7,378 bases of DNA, taken from the NCBI GenBank assembly GCA_025997475.1, contig BNUQ01000069.1, positions 1 through 7,378 of the forward strand, written 5' to 3'. Shown here in pieces: positions 1 to 6,036 of the stretch; position 1 is the stretch's first letter; every line of letters begins with the position of its first letter. The DNA is from Planctomycetales bacterium (GTDB taxonomy: Bacteria; Planctomycetota; SZUA-567). A program made the position numbers and the translations under genes. Below the pieces are notes generated by a model. The model made no database searches. It worked only from the letters and a program-made list of their open reading frames with translations, and had not been told where the DNA came from.

Positions 1-13
1 TTTTGTCCGGCAT
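1..13 (-). CDS. 5' end of a gene truncated by the left edge
   Basis: On the minus strand an ATG at 13-11 begins a frame reading M-P-D-K before the window ends. An AAGGA ribosome-site-like stretch lies about 8 nt upstream. It follows the small gene ending at 62 by 48 bp on the same strand, so the two could be co-transcribed. With only four codons the product cannot be identified. Confidence rests on the spacing, the start codon and the Shine-Dalgarno match alone. Confidence 0.35.
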
Positions 14-61
14 AGTGATTTTCCTTTGATGAAGTTGATAAAATGGTTCGGCGTTTTACCT

Positions 62-361
62 TTATTTGTCGTTACTCCCTGAAATGTAATATACTATTTC
101 ATTATCCACTCTTTTTTTATCAACTTCGCAACGATGCTCTTGACCGGAATCGCTTGTCTTGACAATAGTCTCTTTGGATACTTCGATGTTTCGAAGCAGC
201 TTATTTTCCACGGTTTCCTTGAATATTTTTCCAAAAGACCTTTCGTCTCCAACATTCTTCCAATCTTCTCCATAAATCTCTTTCGCCGTATGTTCACCTC
301 GCTCAGTTTTGTCGATAAGCCCTTGTGCAAATTTTACCTCGTCCTCCGTTAGAACACTCAT
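62..361 (-). CDS. small DUF1413-like protein, 99 aa
   Basis: The frame stays open further upstream, but the start at 361 is chosen because a perfect GGAGGT lies 5 nt before it; the longer version would begin inside a terminator hairpin. The product is small, acidic-basic and soluble, with no signal peptide or membrane segment. Residues 20-60 carry the pattern T-A-K-E-I-Y-G-E-D-W, then R41, G44, and F-K-x-x-V at 47-51. This resembles DUF1413-type domains (K-[DE]-L-[FY]-G-x-x-W ... R...G..F...V), which are small proteins of unknown, possibly nucleic-acid-related function. The family call is from memory of the pattern and is tentative. Base composition is visibly AT-richer than the genes to the right, suggesting separate origin. 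It precedes another minus-strand gene that starts at 13. Confidence 0.75.
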   Translation of the reverse strand: MSVLTEDEVKFAQGLIDKTERGEHTAKEIYGEDWKNVGDERSFGKIFKETVENKLLRNIEVSKETIVKTSDSGQEHRCEVDKKRVDNEIVYYISGSNDK

Positions 362-366
362 AGTCC

Positions 367-372
367 ACCTCC
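367..372 (-). promoter_or_regulatory. strong Shine-Dalgarno of the 99-aa gene
   Basis: GGAGGT on the minus strand, 5 nt before the ATG at 361. It decides the start, excluding the in-frame ATG at 424. Confidence 0.85.
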
Positions 373-376
373 CTTT

Positions 377-418
377 AAAAAACACAAAAAAGCCCGAATC
401 CACAATGGATTCGGGCTT
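377..418 (-). terminator. intrinsic terminator abutting the 99-aa gene
   Basis: A 13-bp perfect stem (arms 390-402 and 406-418, 3-nt loop) is followed on the minus strand by TTTTTTGTGTTTTT at 390-377. This is a textbook rho-independent terminator pointing toward the 99-aa gene. Its U-tract ends only a few bases before the GGAGGT ribosome site. No promoter can fit between, so either the hairpin works as an attenuator or the promoter overlaps it. Confidence 0.85.
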
Positions 419-430
419 ATCCAAATTCGA

Positions 431-706
431 TTACGCAGTTGCAAAAGGAGCGCCACCAACCACGTCAACCCTAAGGCCGACCAAAGCCCCACCGTAAAAC
501 GCAACCAACAGCACCCCAAAGGGCGCGCGGTTAATTACAGTGGGAAACAAAAAATTGGTCGTTTTAGGGTTTTCCCATTTCTGTGACGCCGATTCCGCAA
601 ATAACGGAATCGGCGTGTATGTCTGTAAATTTAATCCTGAATGAAAAAATAAAAAAAAGAATCCGACCGAAAACGGCGCGAAACGGTAAAAATAAATTTT
701 CAGAAG
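431..706 (-). other. 91-codon open frame without ATG, or RNA/repeat
   Basis: On the minus strand a frame is open from just after a TGA at 709-707 to a TAA at 433-431, and is followed directly by the terminator at 418-377. It contains no ATG and no Shine-Dalgarno before a possible TTG/CTG/GTG start. The conceptual C-terminal half is hydrophobic and glycine-rich, ending in ...A-P-F-A-T-A. Codon use does not match the GC-biased genes of the window. It could be the end of a broken gene, or a non-coding transcript that starts near the hairpin at 586-616 and ends at the terminator. I do not recognise it. Confidence 0.2.
586..616. repeat. 12-bp perfect inverted repeat (hairpin)
   Basis: ACGCCGATTCCG at 586-597 pairs perfectly with 605-616 around a 7-nt loop. 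Neither strand has a following T-tract, so it is not a standard intrinsic terminator. It would sit at the 5' side of any minus-strand transcript that ends at 377-418. Confidence 0.7.
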
Positions 707-718
707 TCAAGAGGATAT

Positions 719-754
719 TTTAGCGCTCTCGTTTCGGATTTTTTTGGCGCTAAA
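719..754. repeat. 8-bp inverted repeat with 20-nt loop
   Basis: TTTAGCGC at 719-726 is the reverse complement of GCGCTAAA at 747-754. The loop holds a T-run. Function is not evident; it may be a structured intergenic element or a dyad-type binding site. Confidence 0.4.
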
Positions 755-853
755 TTTTGCGTTTGCGCCGCTTTACACCGCGCGGGAACGGGTTAATAAC
801 TCACGTTACGCGCACCAAGAAATCGCAACCGGCTTGACAAAAATAAAATCCTT

Positions 854-874
854 AAAAAAACGCCGTAGGCGTTT
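854..874 (-). terminator. GTA-loop hairpin with T-tract, minus strand
   Basis: AAACGCC at 858-864 pairs with GGCGTTT at 868-874 around a GTA loop. Read on the minus strand it runs into seven Ts (860-854), a compact terminator. It lies more than 300 bp beyond the minus-strand gene ending at 1178, so it could end that transcript. The GCC-GTA-GGC core occurs again at 5998-6010. Confidence 0.5.
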
Positions 875-941
875 AATTTGAATAACGTCAAGCGACACGC
901 GCTATCGTCGCGCCGGTCGGGGATAACGCCGCCCAATCGCC

Positions 942-1080
942 GAACCCCGAGAGGGGTTCAACAAAAAGTTCAACCCCTATCGGGGTTGAGATTGGCAGGG
1001 ACGCTTTTCCCCGAGTTGCGCGGCGGAAAAGCATCGCCGCTCCACTCGGGGTTATTCATCTTAAGCCCCTCTCGGGGCTT
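942..1080. repeat. cluster of four CCCC/GGGG hairpins
   Basis: Four hairpins follow one another in about 140 bp. First, GAACCCC 942-948 with 953-959, loop GAGA. Second, TCAACCCC 970-977 with 982-989, loop TATC. Third, a two-part stem CCCCGAGT 1009-1016 with 1044-1051, enclosing GCGGCG 1020-1025 with 1035-1040. Fourth, AAGCCCC 1063-1069 with 1074-1080, loop TCTC, followed by a short T-run that could act as a plus-strand terminator. The shared core suggests REP-like repeats. The open frame across them on the plus strand is a shadow of the repeats. Confidence 0.6.
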
Positions 1081-1177
1081 TTAGCGGACACGTCCGTCGA
1101 GGCGGAGTTGATGATGACAAATTCGCGTAACCTGAGTTAAGTAAAATTTAGTTCCATTTTTAAGTTAAACGACCATA
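1081..1177. other. intergenic stretch, nothing recognised
   Basis: Between the hairpin cluster and the stop of the AI-2E family gene there is AT-rich sequence without a coding frame. No strong terminator directly follows the stop codon at 1178. Confidence 0.5.
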
Positions 1178-2515
1178 TCAAGTCAACGGCTCGCTACTCA
1201 TCGTCAGTTCCGACTCGTCGTCGTTGGCGTGGATGACGAGGCGCTGGTAATACGCGAGGAACAAGCAGGTCATCGGCAGGGCGATTAAAAAGCCGAGCAA
1301 GCCGAGCAATTTTCCCCAGACCGACAGCGACAGCAAAATCACCGCCGGACTGAGTTTCGTCGCGTCGCCCATAATTTTCGGCACCAACACCAAATCGTAA
1401 ATTATTTGCGCCGCGATAAACACCGCCGCGATTTCGAGCGCGATAAACCAAAAACTCACGCCGGTGTCGAGCGAATAAATCAGCGCCAGCGCCGCCGCCG
1501 GCAAAAATCCCGCCGCCTGCAAATACGGCACGATGCTCAACCCGCCGCAGAACAAGCCGAGCGCCAAGCCCATCGGCAAATTTATCAGTTGAAAACCCAC
1601 CGCCAACATCACGCCGTTGAACGCCGCGATAAGCACCTGCGCGCGAAAATAATTGCGCATATTCGTTTCAAAATCGCGGATAAACGTCAACACTTTCGCG
1701 GAGCGCTCCGGCGGAATCAGGTCGCGCCAGCCCTGACAAATCCGCTCATAGTCGCGCAAGATATACACCAAATACAGCACCATCATCACGAAACCGGCGA
1801 TGCTGACGACCAGTCCGAGCAAGCCGGAAAAAATCCCGCCGAACAAATTCGCCGTGAACGGCAGTAAATTGCGGAGCGCCTCCCGCGCCGTTTCCAGAAT
1901 TCTTTCTTTGCTCGGCAATAACTCGGCGATTTCCTGCCGGTCGAAAAAACTTTTCGTCGCCTGCCACCAGTCCGCGTGGTCGGTCTCGTCCGCCGCCCCG
2001 CCCGTCGCCGCGCCGGCGGCGATTTGCGCGTCGGTCAACGCGAGCGCCGACGGCATTTCGTGCGGCGCGGGAAAAGGCGCGGTGTCGGCGAACGGCGGTT
2101 GCAGATACGGCGCGACCTGCGGACTGCGTAAAAATTCGTTGCCGGCTTCGACCCAATCGGCGGGCAAAATTTGCCGGGCGCGTTCGACCAATTTTTTATT
2201 TTGCACCAATTCGCCGACCAAATGCGCGAGATGCCGCCCTTGTTTGACAATCGGCGGCACCAGCAAAATCACCGCCGCGACCAACACCAACGCCACGCCG
2301 GACAGCGTCAGCCCGATGGCGGCGAAGCGGTTCTTGACGAGGCGGCGCTCGGTGAAAACGACGACCGGCTGGAGCAGATACGCGCATAAAAACGCCACGA
2401 CAAACGGCACCAACACGTCGCTCAAATAGGCGACGAGCGCGAGCAAACCGGCGACGGTCAGGGCGCCGATTAACAATCGCACGACGCGGTCGAAGGTGTA
2501 GCGGTGGCGAGCCAT
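1178..2515 (-). CDS. AI-2E/PerM family transporter (PF01594), 445 aa
   Basis: A polytopic inner-membrane protein of the AI-2E/PerM (YhhT, former UPF0118) family. Members are described as exporters, of autoinducer-2 in some cases and of ions or antiporter-like in others, so the substrate here is unknown. Membrane helices are at about 12-32, 34-55 and 66-89, then, after a soluble region, at 228-252, 296-316, 318-348, 357-380 and 388-424. The family signature G-L-x-x-I-V-P-Y is at 325-331, and the C-terminal V-P-K-I-M-G ... L-S-P-A-V motif at 378-391 with the G-L-L-G-F-L-I-A-L-P helix after it. The start at 2515 is preferred over one 34 codons upstream because AAAGGGA precedes it and the longer form overlaps the neighbour's terminator. 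The soluble loop at about 140-182 is Ala/Pro-rich and low-complexity. A promoter of its own lies at 2545-2573. Confidence 0.9.
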   Translation of the reverse strand: MARHRYTFDRVVRLLIGALTVAGLLALVAYLSDVLVPFVVAFLCAYLLQPVVVFTERRLVKNRFAAIGLTLSGVALVLVAAVILLVPPIVKQGRHLAHLVGELVQNKKLVERARQILPADWVEAGNEFLRSPQVAPYLQPPFADTAPFPAPHEMPSALALTDAQIAAGAATGGAADETDHADWWQATKSFFDRQEIAELLPSKERILETAREALRNLLPFTANLFGGIFSGLLGLVVSIAGFVMMVLYLVYILRDYERICQGWRDLIPPERSAKVLTFIRDFETNMRNYFRAQVLIAAFNGVMLAVGFQLINLPMGLALGLFCGGLSIVPYLQAAGFLPAAALALIYSLDTGVSFWFIALEIAAVFIAAQIIYDLVLVPKIMGDATKLSPAVILLSLSVWGKLLGLLGFLIALPMTCLFLAYYQRLVIHANDDESELTMSSEPLT

Positions 2516-2544
2516 TATTTCCCTTTCGCAAAAAGACGCGGCGG

Positions 2545-2573
2545 ATTGTAGCCGCGCGGCGGCGTTTTGCGAA
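2545..2573 (-). promoter_or_regulatory. candidate promoter of the AI-2E family gene
   Basis: On the minus strand TTCGCA (2573-2568) and TACAAT (2550-2545) are separated by 17 bp, matching sigma-70-type consensus at 4/6 and 5/6. It lies just downstream of the rubrerythrin terminator and would give a leader of about 20 nt. Inferred by eye only. Confidence 0.4.
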
Positions 2574-2584
2574 GCGGCGGCAAT

Positions 2585-2614
2585 AAAAAACGGAATCGCG
2601 CGCGCGCGACTCCG
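2585..2614 (-). terminator. intrinsic terminator of the reverse rubrerythrin gene
   Basis: A 10-bp stem with one G-T pair (arms 2591-2600 and 2605-2614, loop CGCG) is followed on the minus strand by six Ts. It is 35 bp beyond the stop of the rubrerythrin gene, indicating that gene is mostly a single-gene transcript. Confidence 0.8.
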
Positions 2615-2649
2615 CAAAAGAAAGAGCAGTTAAAAATTATTTGCCGACC

Positions 2650-3198
2650 CTATTTACTGAAATAGCGAACCAGCAAGCCGTTAAACGCGCATCCGTGGCG
2701 GGCTTCGTCTTTAGCCATTTCGTGCACCGTGTCGTGAATGGCGTCGTAGCCCAAATCTTTGGCGCGGGCGGCGAGTTTTTTCTTGCCGGCGGTTGCGCCG
2801 TTTTCGGCTTCGACGCGCAATTGCAAATTCTTTTTCGTGTCGGCGAACACGACCTCGCCGAGCAGTTCCGCGAATTTCGCCGCGTGTTCGGCTTCTTCAA
2901 ACGCGATGCGCTTATACGCTTCGGCGACTTCGGGGAAGCCCTGACGGTCGGCTTGGCGGCTCATCGCCAGATACATTCCGACCTCGCAACATTCGCCGTT
3001 GAAATGCGCGCGCAAGCCATCGACCACTTCGGCGTCGCCCCCCTGCGCCACGCCGATTTTATGCTCGTCCGCCCAGGTCAAACCGCCCGTCGCCTGTTCG
3101 GCGAACTTCGCCGCCGGCGCGTGACATTGCGGACATTGCTCCGGCGCGCCGTCGCCCGTATGCACATACCCGCACACGCTACACACAAATTTTTTCAT
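2650..3198 (-). CDS. rbr: reverse rubrerythrin (NADH peroxidase type), 182 aa
   Basis: A cytoplasmic peroxide-detoxifying protein typical of anaerobes: electrons from NAD(P)H, via a reductase and the rubredoxin iron, reduce H2O2 to water at a di-iron site. The rubredoxin-like domain is N-terminal, with C6-x2-C9-G-Y and C22-x2-C25, the reverse of classical rubrerythrin order. The ferritin-like four-helix domain spans about 45-180, with E69, an E-x-x-H pair at E102/H105, further Glu near 130, and a second E-x-x-H at E165/H168. All expected ligands appear present, and length is normal. The start is supported by GGGGAGGG a few bases upstream. It is divergent from feoB, with a probable promoter at 3258-3285 and a strong terminator after it. 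The protein is soluble and lacks a signal peptide. Confidence 0.95.
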   Translation of the reverse strand: MKKFVCSVCGYVHTGDGAPEQCPQCHAPAAKFAEQATGGLTWADEHKIGVAQGGDAEVVDGLRAHFNGECCEVGMYLAMSRQADRQGFPEVAEAYKRIAFEEAEHAAKFAELLGEVVFADTKKNLQLRVEAENGATAGKKKLAARAKDLGYDAIHDTVHEMAKDEARHGCAFNGLLVRYFSK

Positions 3199-3257
3199 TG
3201 CCCTCCCCTTTCGTAAAAAAAAATCGTAATAAAAAATTCTCGTCTATCCGGACGCCG

Positions 3258-3285
3258 TTGATAGGAGCGGCGGCAAATTTGTCAA
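3258..3285 (-). promoter_or_regulatory. candidate promoter of the reverse rubrerythrin gene
   Basis: On the minus strand a perfect TTGACA (3285-3280) and TATCAA (3263-3258) are 16 bp apart. This predicts a start near 3251 and a leader of about 50 nt. The -35 lies back to back with that of the plus-strand promoter at 3307. Confidence 0.45.
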
Positions 3286-3306
3286 GCGGCGACCCGAAGG
3301 GGGAAC

Positions 3307-3334
3307 TTGACGCCCGTAAATTTTCGGCTATAAG
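3307..3334 (+). promoter_or_regulatory. candidate promoter of feoB
   Basis: TTGACG (3307-3312) and TATAAG (3329-3334) are separated by 16 bp, each 5/6 to consensus. The predicted start is near 3341, giving a leader of about 180 nt before feoB. Confidence 0.5.
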
Positions 3335-3337
3335 ATA

Positions 3338-3351
3338 TGAACAGTTGTTCA
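3338..3351. promoter_or_regulatory. palindromic operator candidate at the feoB start site
   Basis: TGAACA-GT-TGTTCA is a perfect 6-2-6 dyad immediately after the -10 element, where a bound repressor would block initiation. A further half site, TGTTCAAG, recurs at 3370-3377. It does not look like a Fur box or DtxR site, so the regulator is unknown. Confidence 0.35.
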
Positions 3352-3381
3352 AGTGAATTTTTGTTTTGATGTTCAAGCGTG

Positions 3382-3473
3382 ATGGCGAAATTACGAATTA
3401 CGCCACCGTTGCGTGAGAAAACTGCTCTAAACAAATTCCGCCATTCGCCATTCGTAATTTTTAATTTCGTCAT
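3382..3473. repeat. degenerate heptamer repeats in inverted arms
   Basis: The arm 3438-3472 reads as 7-bp units (ccgccat, tcgccat, tcgtaat, ttttaat, ttcgtca). The left arm 3382-3402 is an inverted copy matching 3453-3473 at 18 of 21 positions. Such short tandemly repeated heptamers are known from intergenic regions of several bacteria. Another array of a different unit follows feoB. Confidence 0.55.
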
Positions 3474-3484
3474 TCTCCCGTTGT

Positions 3485-3510
3485 CCCCCTCGTCGGGGCA
3501 GGCATCCCCC
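3485..3510 (+). promoter_or_regulatory. CCCC-GGGG-CCCCC blocks before the feoB ribosome site
   Basis: A C-block (3485-3489) can pair with GGGG (3495-3498), which can instead pair with a second C-block (3506-3510) ending next to the AAAGGA ribosome site at 3513-3518. Alternative pairing could affect initiation, but the stems are only 4 bp. Confidence 0.25.
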
Positions 3511-3523
3511 GGAAAGGAAAACT

Positions 3524-5830
3524 ATGTCCACCGAACCGTCCCCCCCTGCCCCGCCCGCGACCGGCAAAAAGAAAATCAAAGCCGCGTTGGTCGGCAATCC
3601 GAACTGCGGCAAGACCACAATCTTCAACGCGCTCACCGGCGCCCGCCAGCACGTCGGCAACTACCCCGGCGTAACCGTCGAAAGTAAAATCGGACACTTC
3701 CGCCTTTCGGCGCGTCGGTCCGGCGCCGACCAACGTCGAGACGATTATCGTCGAGACGATTATCGTCGGGACGACCAACGTCGAGACGACGGTTGTCATT
3801 GCGATAACGCCCCCGCGCCCGCGTTGCCCGCAACCGCGTTGCCGGCGGGCGATTACGAAATCGAACTTATCGACTTGCCCGGCGTTTATTCGCTGTCGTC
3901 GTCTTCGCCCGAAGAGGAAGTCGCGTTCACCGAACTCACCGCCGCCGGTCTCGATTTAATCATTAACGTCGTCAATTGCGCCGCCCTGCAACGCAATCTG
4001 TATCTCACCACGCAGGTCTCGGAGTTGCATATTCCGATGCTCATCGCGTTCAATATGAGCGACGAAGCGGAGGCGAAGGGCGAGCGCTTTGACTTGCCGG
4101 CACTCGAAGACGCGCTCGGTTATCCGATTGTCAAAACCGTCGGCCACAAGGGCGGCGGACTTGACGACTTGAAAGAAAAATTGCTGACGGTTTGCGCGAA
4201 TTTAAGCCGACACAAAACGCCGAAATTAAACTACGGCGAGGACGTCAGCGATGCGATTGCCAAAATTGCCGCGCCGATTGCCGAAATTCACGTTACCAAA
4301 TTCGCGCATATTCCGCCGCGCTTTTTCGCCATCAAATTGCTCGAACACGACGCCACCGTGCTGAAAATGCCGGAGTTCGCGCCGGTGCATCAACTCGCCG
4401 CCGAGCAAATTCAACATTTAAGCGGCGCGCACGCGATTGACGCCGACACGTTTGTCGCCGACCGCCGCTACGCGCTGATTTCCGGCATCTGCCGACAGGC
4501 GGTTACCTTTAACGAGGAACACCGGCGCGAGGTCTCCGACCAAATCGACGCGGTGGTTACCAATCGCTGGCTCGGTTTGCCGTTGTTTTTACTGGCGATT
4601 TATTTGGTGTTCTGGGTAACTTTCACCGGCGGCGCCCCGCTGATGGAATTGATTGAGGACGGCTTCGGCTGGTTGCAGGATTTTATCAAAGCGGAGTGGA
4701 CCGACGACTCGACGTTGCGGCGGTTGCTGGTCGAGGGCGTTATCGGCGGCGTCGGCGGCGTGTTGGTTTTCCTGCCGAATATCGTGTTGATGTTTATCGC
4801 GCTGGCGTTTTTGGAGGACTCCGGCTATATGGCGCGGGCGTCGTTTGTCGTGGACGGGATAATGCGAAAATTCGGCTTGCACGGCAAAAGTTTTGTGCCG
4901 TTGGTGTTGGGTTTCGGTTGCACGGTGCCGGCGATTATGGCGACGCGCAGTATCGAGTCGACGCGCGACCGGACGGCGACGATTATGATTTTGCCGCTGA
5001 TGAGTTGCGGGGCGCGCCTGCCGATACACTTGCTCGTCATCGCCGCGTTTTTCAGCGCCCGACAGGCGACGATGATGTTCGTCATTTATTTGCTCGGCGT
5101 CGTCATCGCGCTCACGGCGGCGATGTTGATGAAGAAAACGATTTTTCGCGGCGACAACGAGGTCTATTTAATGGAACTGCCGCCCTACCGCCTGCCGACT
5201 TTACGCGGCATTTTAATTCACGCCGGCGGACGGGCGAAGACGTATTTGCACCGCGCCGGCACCGTTATTTTGGCGGTGTCGATACTGCTGTTCTTCGCCA
5301 ATAATTATCCAGAAAAGCAAGATTTTTCGGTTGATTACGCGGCGGCGCGAACGGCGCTCGCGGCGGACGACGAAGAGGCGAAGGCGGAAATTGACCACGC
5401 CGAATTGTCGGAACGGTTGGCGTTCACCGTGTCGGGACGGATTGGCAAATTTTTAGAACCGGTGTTTCAGCCGCTCGGCTTTGACTGGAAAATCAGCACC
5501 GCGATGGTCGGCGCGCTGGCGGCGAAAGAAGTGTTGGTGTCGCAATTGGGGATTTTATACGCGGCGGGCGACGCCGACGAAACCTCGGAAAGTTTGCGGG
5601 CGAGTTTGGTGAAAAATTATTCGCCGTTGCAGGGCTTTTGTTTGATGGTGTTCTCCTTGCTGTCGATTCCCTGCGTCGCGACGCTGGCGATGGTGCGTCG
5701 CGAACTGAACTCGTGGGGCTACGCCGCGCTCGAAGCGGTCGGCTTATTGGCGCTGGCGTATGTCGTAACGTTCATCGTCTATCAAGGCGGGACGCTACTA
5801 CATATCGGGACGAAATTGGCGGGCGGGTAA
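3524..5830 (+). CDS. feoB: ferrous iron transporter FeoB, 768 aa
   Basis: FeoB imports Fe(II) across the inner membrane under GTPase control. The N-terminal G domain shows G1 GNPNCGKT at 24-31, G2 around T51 (GNYPGVT), G3 DLPG at 117-120, G4 NMSD at 177-180 and a G5-like loop near 205-210. A helical linker (about 220-340) leads to the membrane domain with both Gate motifs: GFGCTVPA at 463-470 and IPCVATLA at 715-722, plus MSCGARLP at 493-500 and AKEVLVSQLG at 667-676. Length is near that of E. coli FeoB, but residues about 60-108 are an insertion of some 46 residues between G2 and G3, with an RRDDY/RRDDQ repeat and a C-H-C motif. The N-terminus has a short Pro-rich extension. AGGA lies 5 nt before the ATG. 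No feoA or feoC is in the window; the gene is divergent from the reverse rubrerythrin. Confidence 0.97.
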   Translation: MSTEPSPPAPPATGKKKIKAALVGNPNCGKTTIFNALTGARQHVGNYPGVTVESKIGHFRLSARRSGADQRRDDYRRDDYRRDDQRRDDGCHCDNAPAPALPATALPAGDYEIELIDLPGVYSLSSSSPEEEVAFTELTAAGLDLIINVVNCAALQRNLYLTTQVSELHIPMLIAFNMSDEAEAKGERFDLPALEDALGYPIVKTVGHKGGGLDDLKEKLLTVCANLSRHKTPKLNYGEDVSDAIAKIAAPIAEIHVTKFAHIPPRFFAIKLLEHDATVLKMPEFAPVHQLAAEQIQHLSGAHAIDADTFVADRRYALISGICRQAVTFNEEHRREVSDQIDAVVTNRWLGLPLFLLAIYLVFWVTFTGGAPLMELIEDGFGWLQDFIKAEWTDDSTLRRLLVEGVIGGVGGVLVFLPNIVLMFIALAFLEDSGYMARASFVVDGIMRKFGLHGKSFVPLVLGFGCTVPAIMATRSIESTRDRTATIMILPLMSCGARLPIHLLVIAAFFSARQATMMFVIYLLGVVIALTAAMLMKKTIFRGDNEVYLMELPPYRLPTLRGILIHAGGRAKTYLHRAGTVILAVSILLFFANNYPEKQDFSVDYAAARTALAADDEEAKAEIDHAELSERLAFTVSGRIGKFLEPVFQPLGFDWKISTAMVGALAAKEVLVSQLGILYAAGDADETSESLRASLVKNYSPLQGFCLMVFSLLSIPCVATLAMVRRELNSWGYAALEAVGLLALAYVVTFIVYQGGTLLHIGTKLAGG
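3728..3793 (+). repeat. 15-bp in-frame minisatellite inside feoB
   Basis: Four tandem 15-bp units (3734, 3749, 3764, 3779), each beginning CGTCG[AG]GAC followed by a 6-bp variant (gattat, gattat, gaccaa, gacggt); a further gaccaa precedes the first. Each unit encodes five residues of the R-R-D-D-x type, so copy-number change would keep the frame. It lies between the G2 and G3 motifs of the GTPase. Confidence 0.85.
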
Positions 5831-5834
5831 AAGA

Positions 5835-5876
5835 GCAGAGTTGAGAGTTGAAAGTTTAGAGTTGAGAGTTGAAAAA
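5835..5876 (+). repeat. heptamer tandem array after feoB
   Basis: Six 7-bp units follow the stop codon closely: gcagagt, tgagagt, tgaaagt, ttagagt, tgagagt, tgaaaaa. This is a short tandemly repeated repetitive array, of the same 7-bp period but a different unit from the one upstream of feoB. Confidence 0.7.
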
Positions 5877-5935
5877 ATGGGCGCGACGCGCGGCAAATCC
5901 TCTCTACGGAGGGACCGGGGCGGACTATCCGCTGG

Positions 5936-5960
5936 CAGGCGCGAGGCGCTTTCGCGCCTG
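5936..5960. repeat. 9-bp inverted repeat downstream of feoB
   Basis: CAGGCGCGA (5936-5944) pairs perfectly with TCGCGCCTG (5952-5960) around a 7-nt loop. No T-tract follows on the plus strand within 10 nt, so it is at best an imperfect terminator for feoB; it may be a REP-like element. Confidence 0.5.
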
Positions 5961-5997
5961 ACGGGGCGGTGATTTTTAATCAATCATTCCGACCATT

Positions 5998-6010
5998 GCG
6001 CCGTAGGCGC
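5998..6010. repeat. GCGCC-GTA-GGCGC hairpin
   Basis: A 5-bp stem with a GTA loop, sharing the GCC-GTA-GGC core of the hairpin at 858-874. It has no T-tract on either side. Confidence 0.4.
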
Positions 6011-6036
6011 GAAATGTCGGTAGAAAACGGCATCCG

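Noticed and set aside
362..424. N-terminal extension of the 99-aa protein
   Set aside because: It would be encoded by the terminator hairpin and T-tract; the GGAGGT supports the ATG at 361.
834..860. Plus-strand promoter at TTGACA (834-839)
   Set aside because: No -10 element at a workable spacing and no gene follows on that strand.
878..1084. 68-aa plus-strand open frame
   Set aside because: It runs through four hairpins whose repeats produce its Pro/Gly-rich text; no ribosome site and no gene-like codon use.
2516..2617. 34-residue N-terminal extension of the AI-2E family protein
   Set aside because: It would begin inside the rubrerythrin terminator and cover the likely promoter; the ATG at 2515 has a ribosome site and begins right before the first helix region.
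3728..3793. CRISPR-like array
   Set aside because: The 15-bp units are contiguous with no unique spacers and are in frame inside feoB.
5835..5876. Regulatory iterons or a replication origin
   Set aside because: The units are degenerate 7-mers with no DnaA boxes or Rep gene nearby; a simple repeat array is sufficient.
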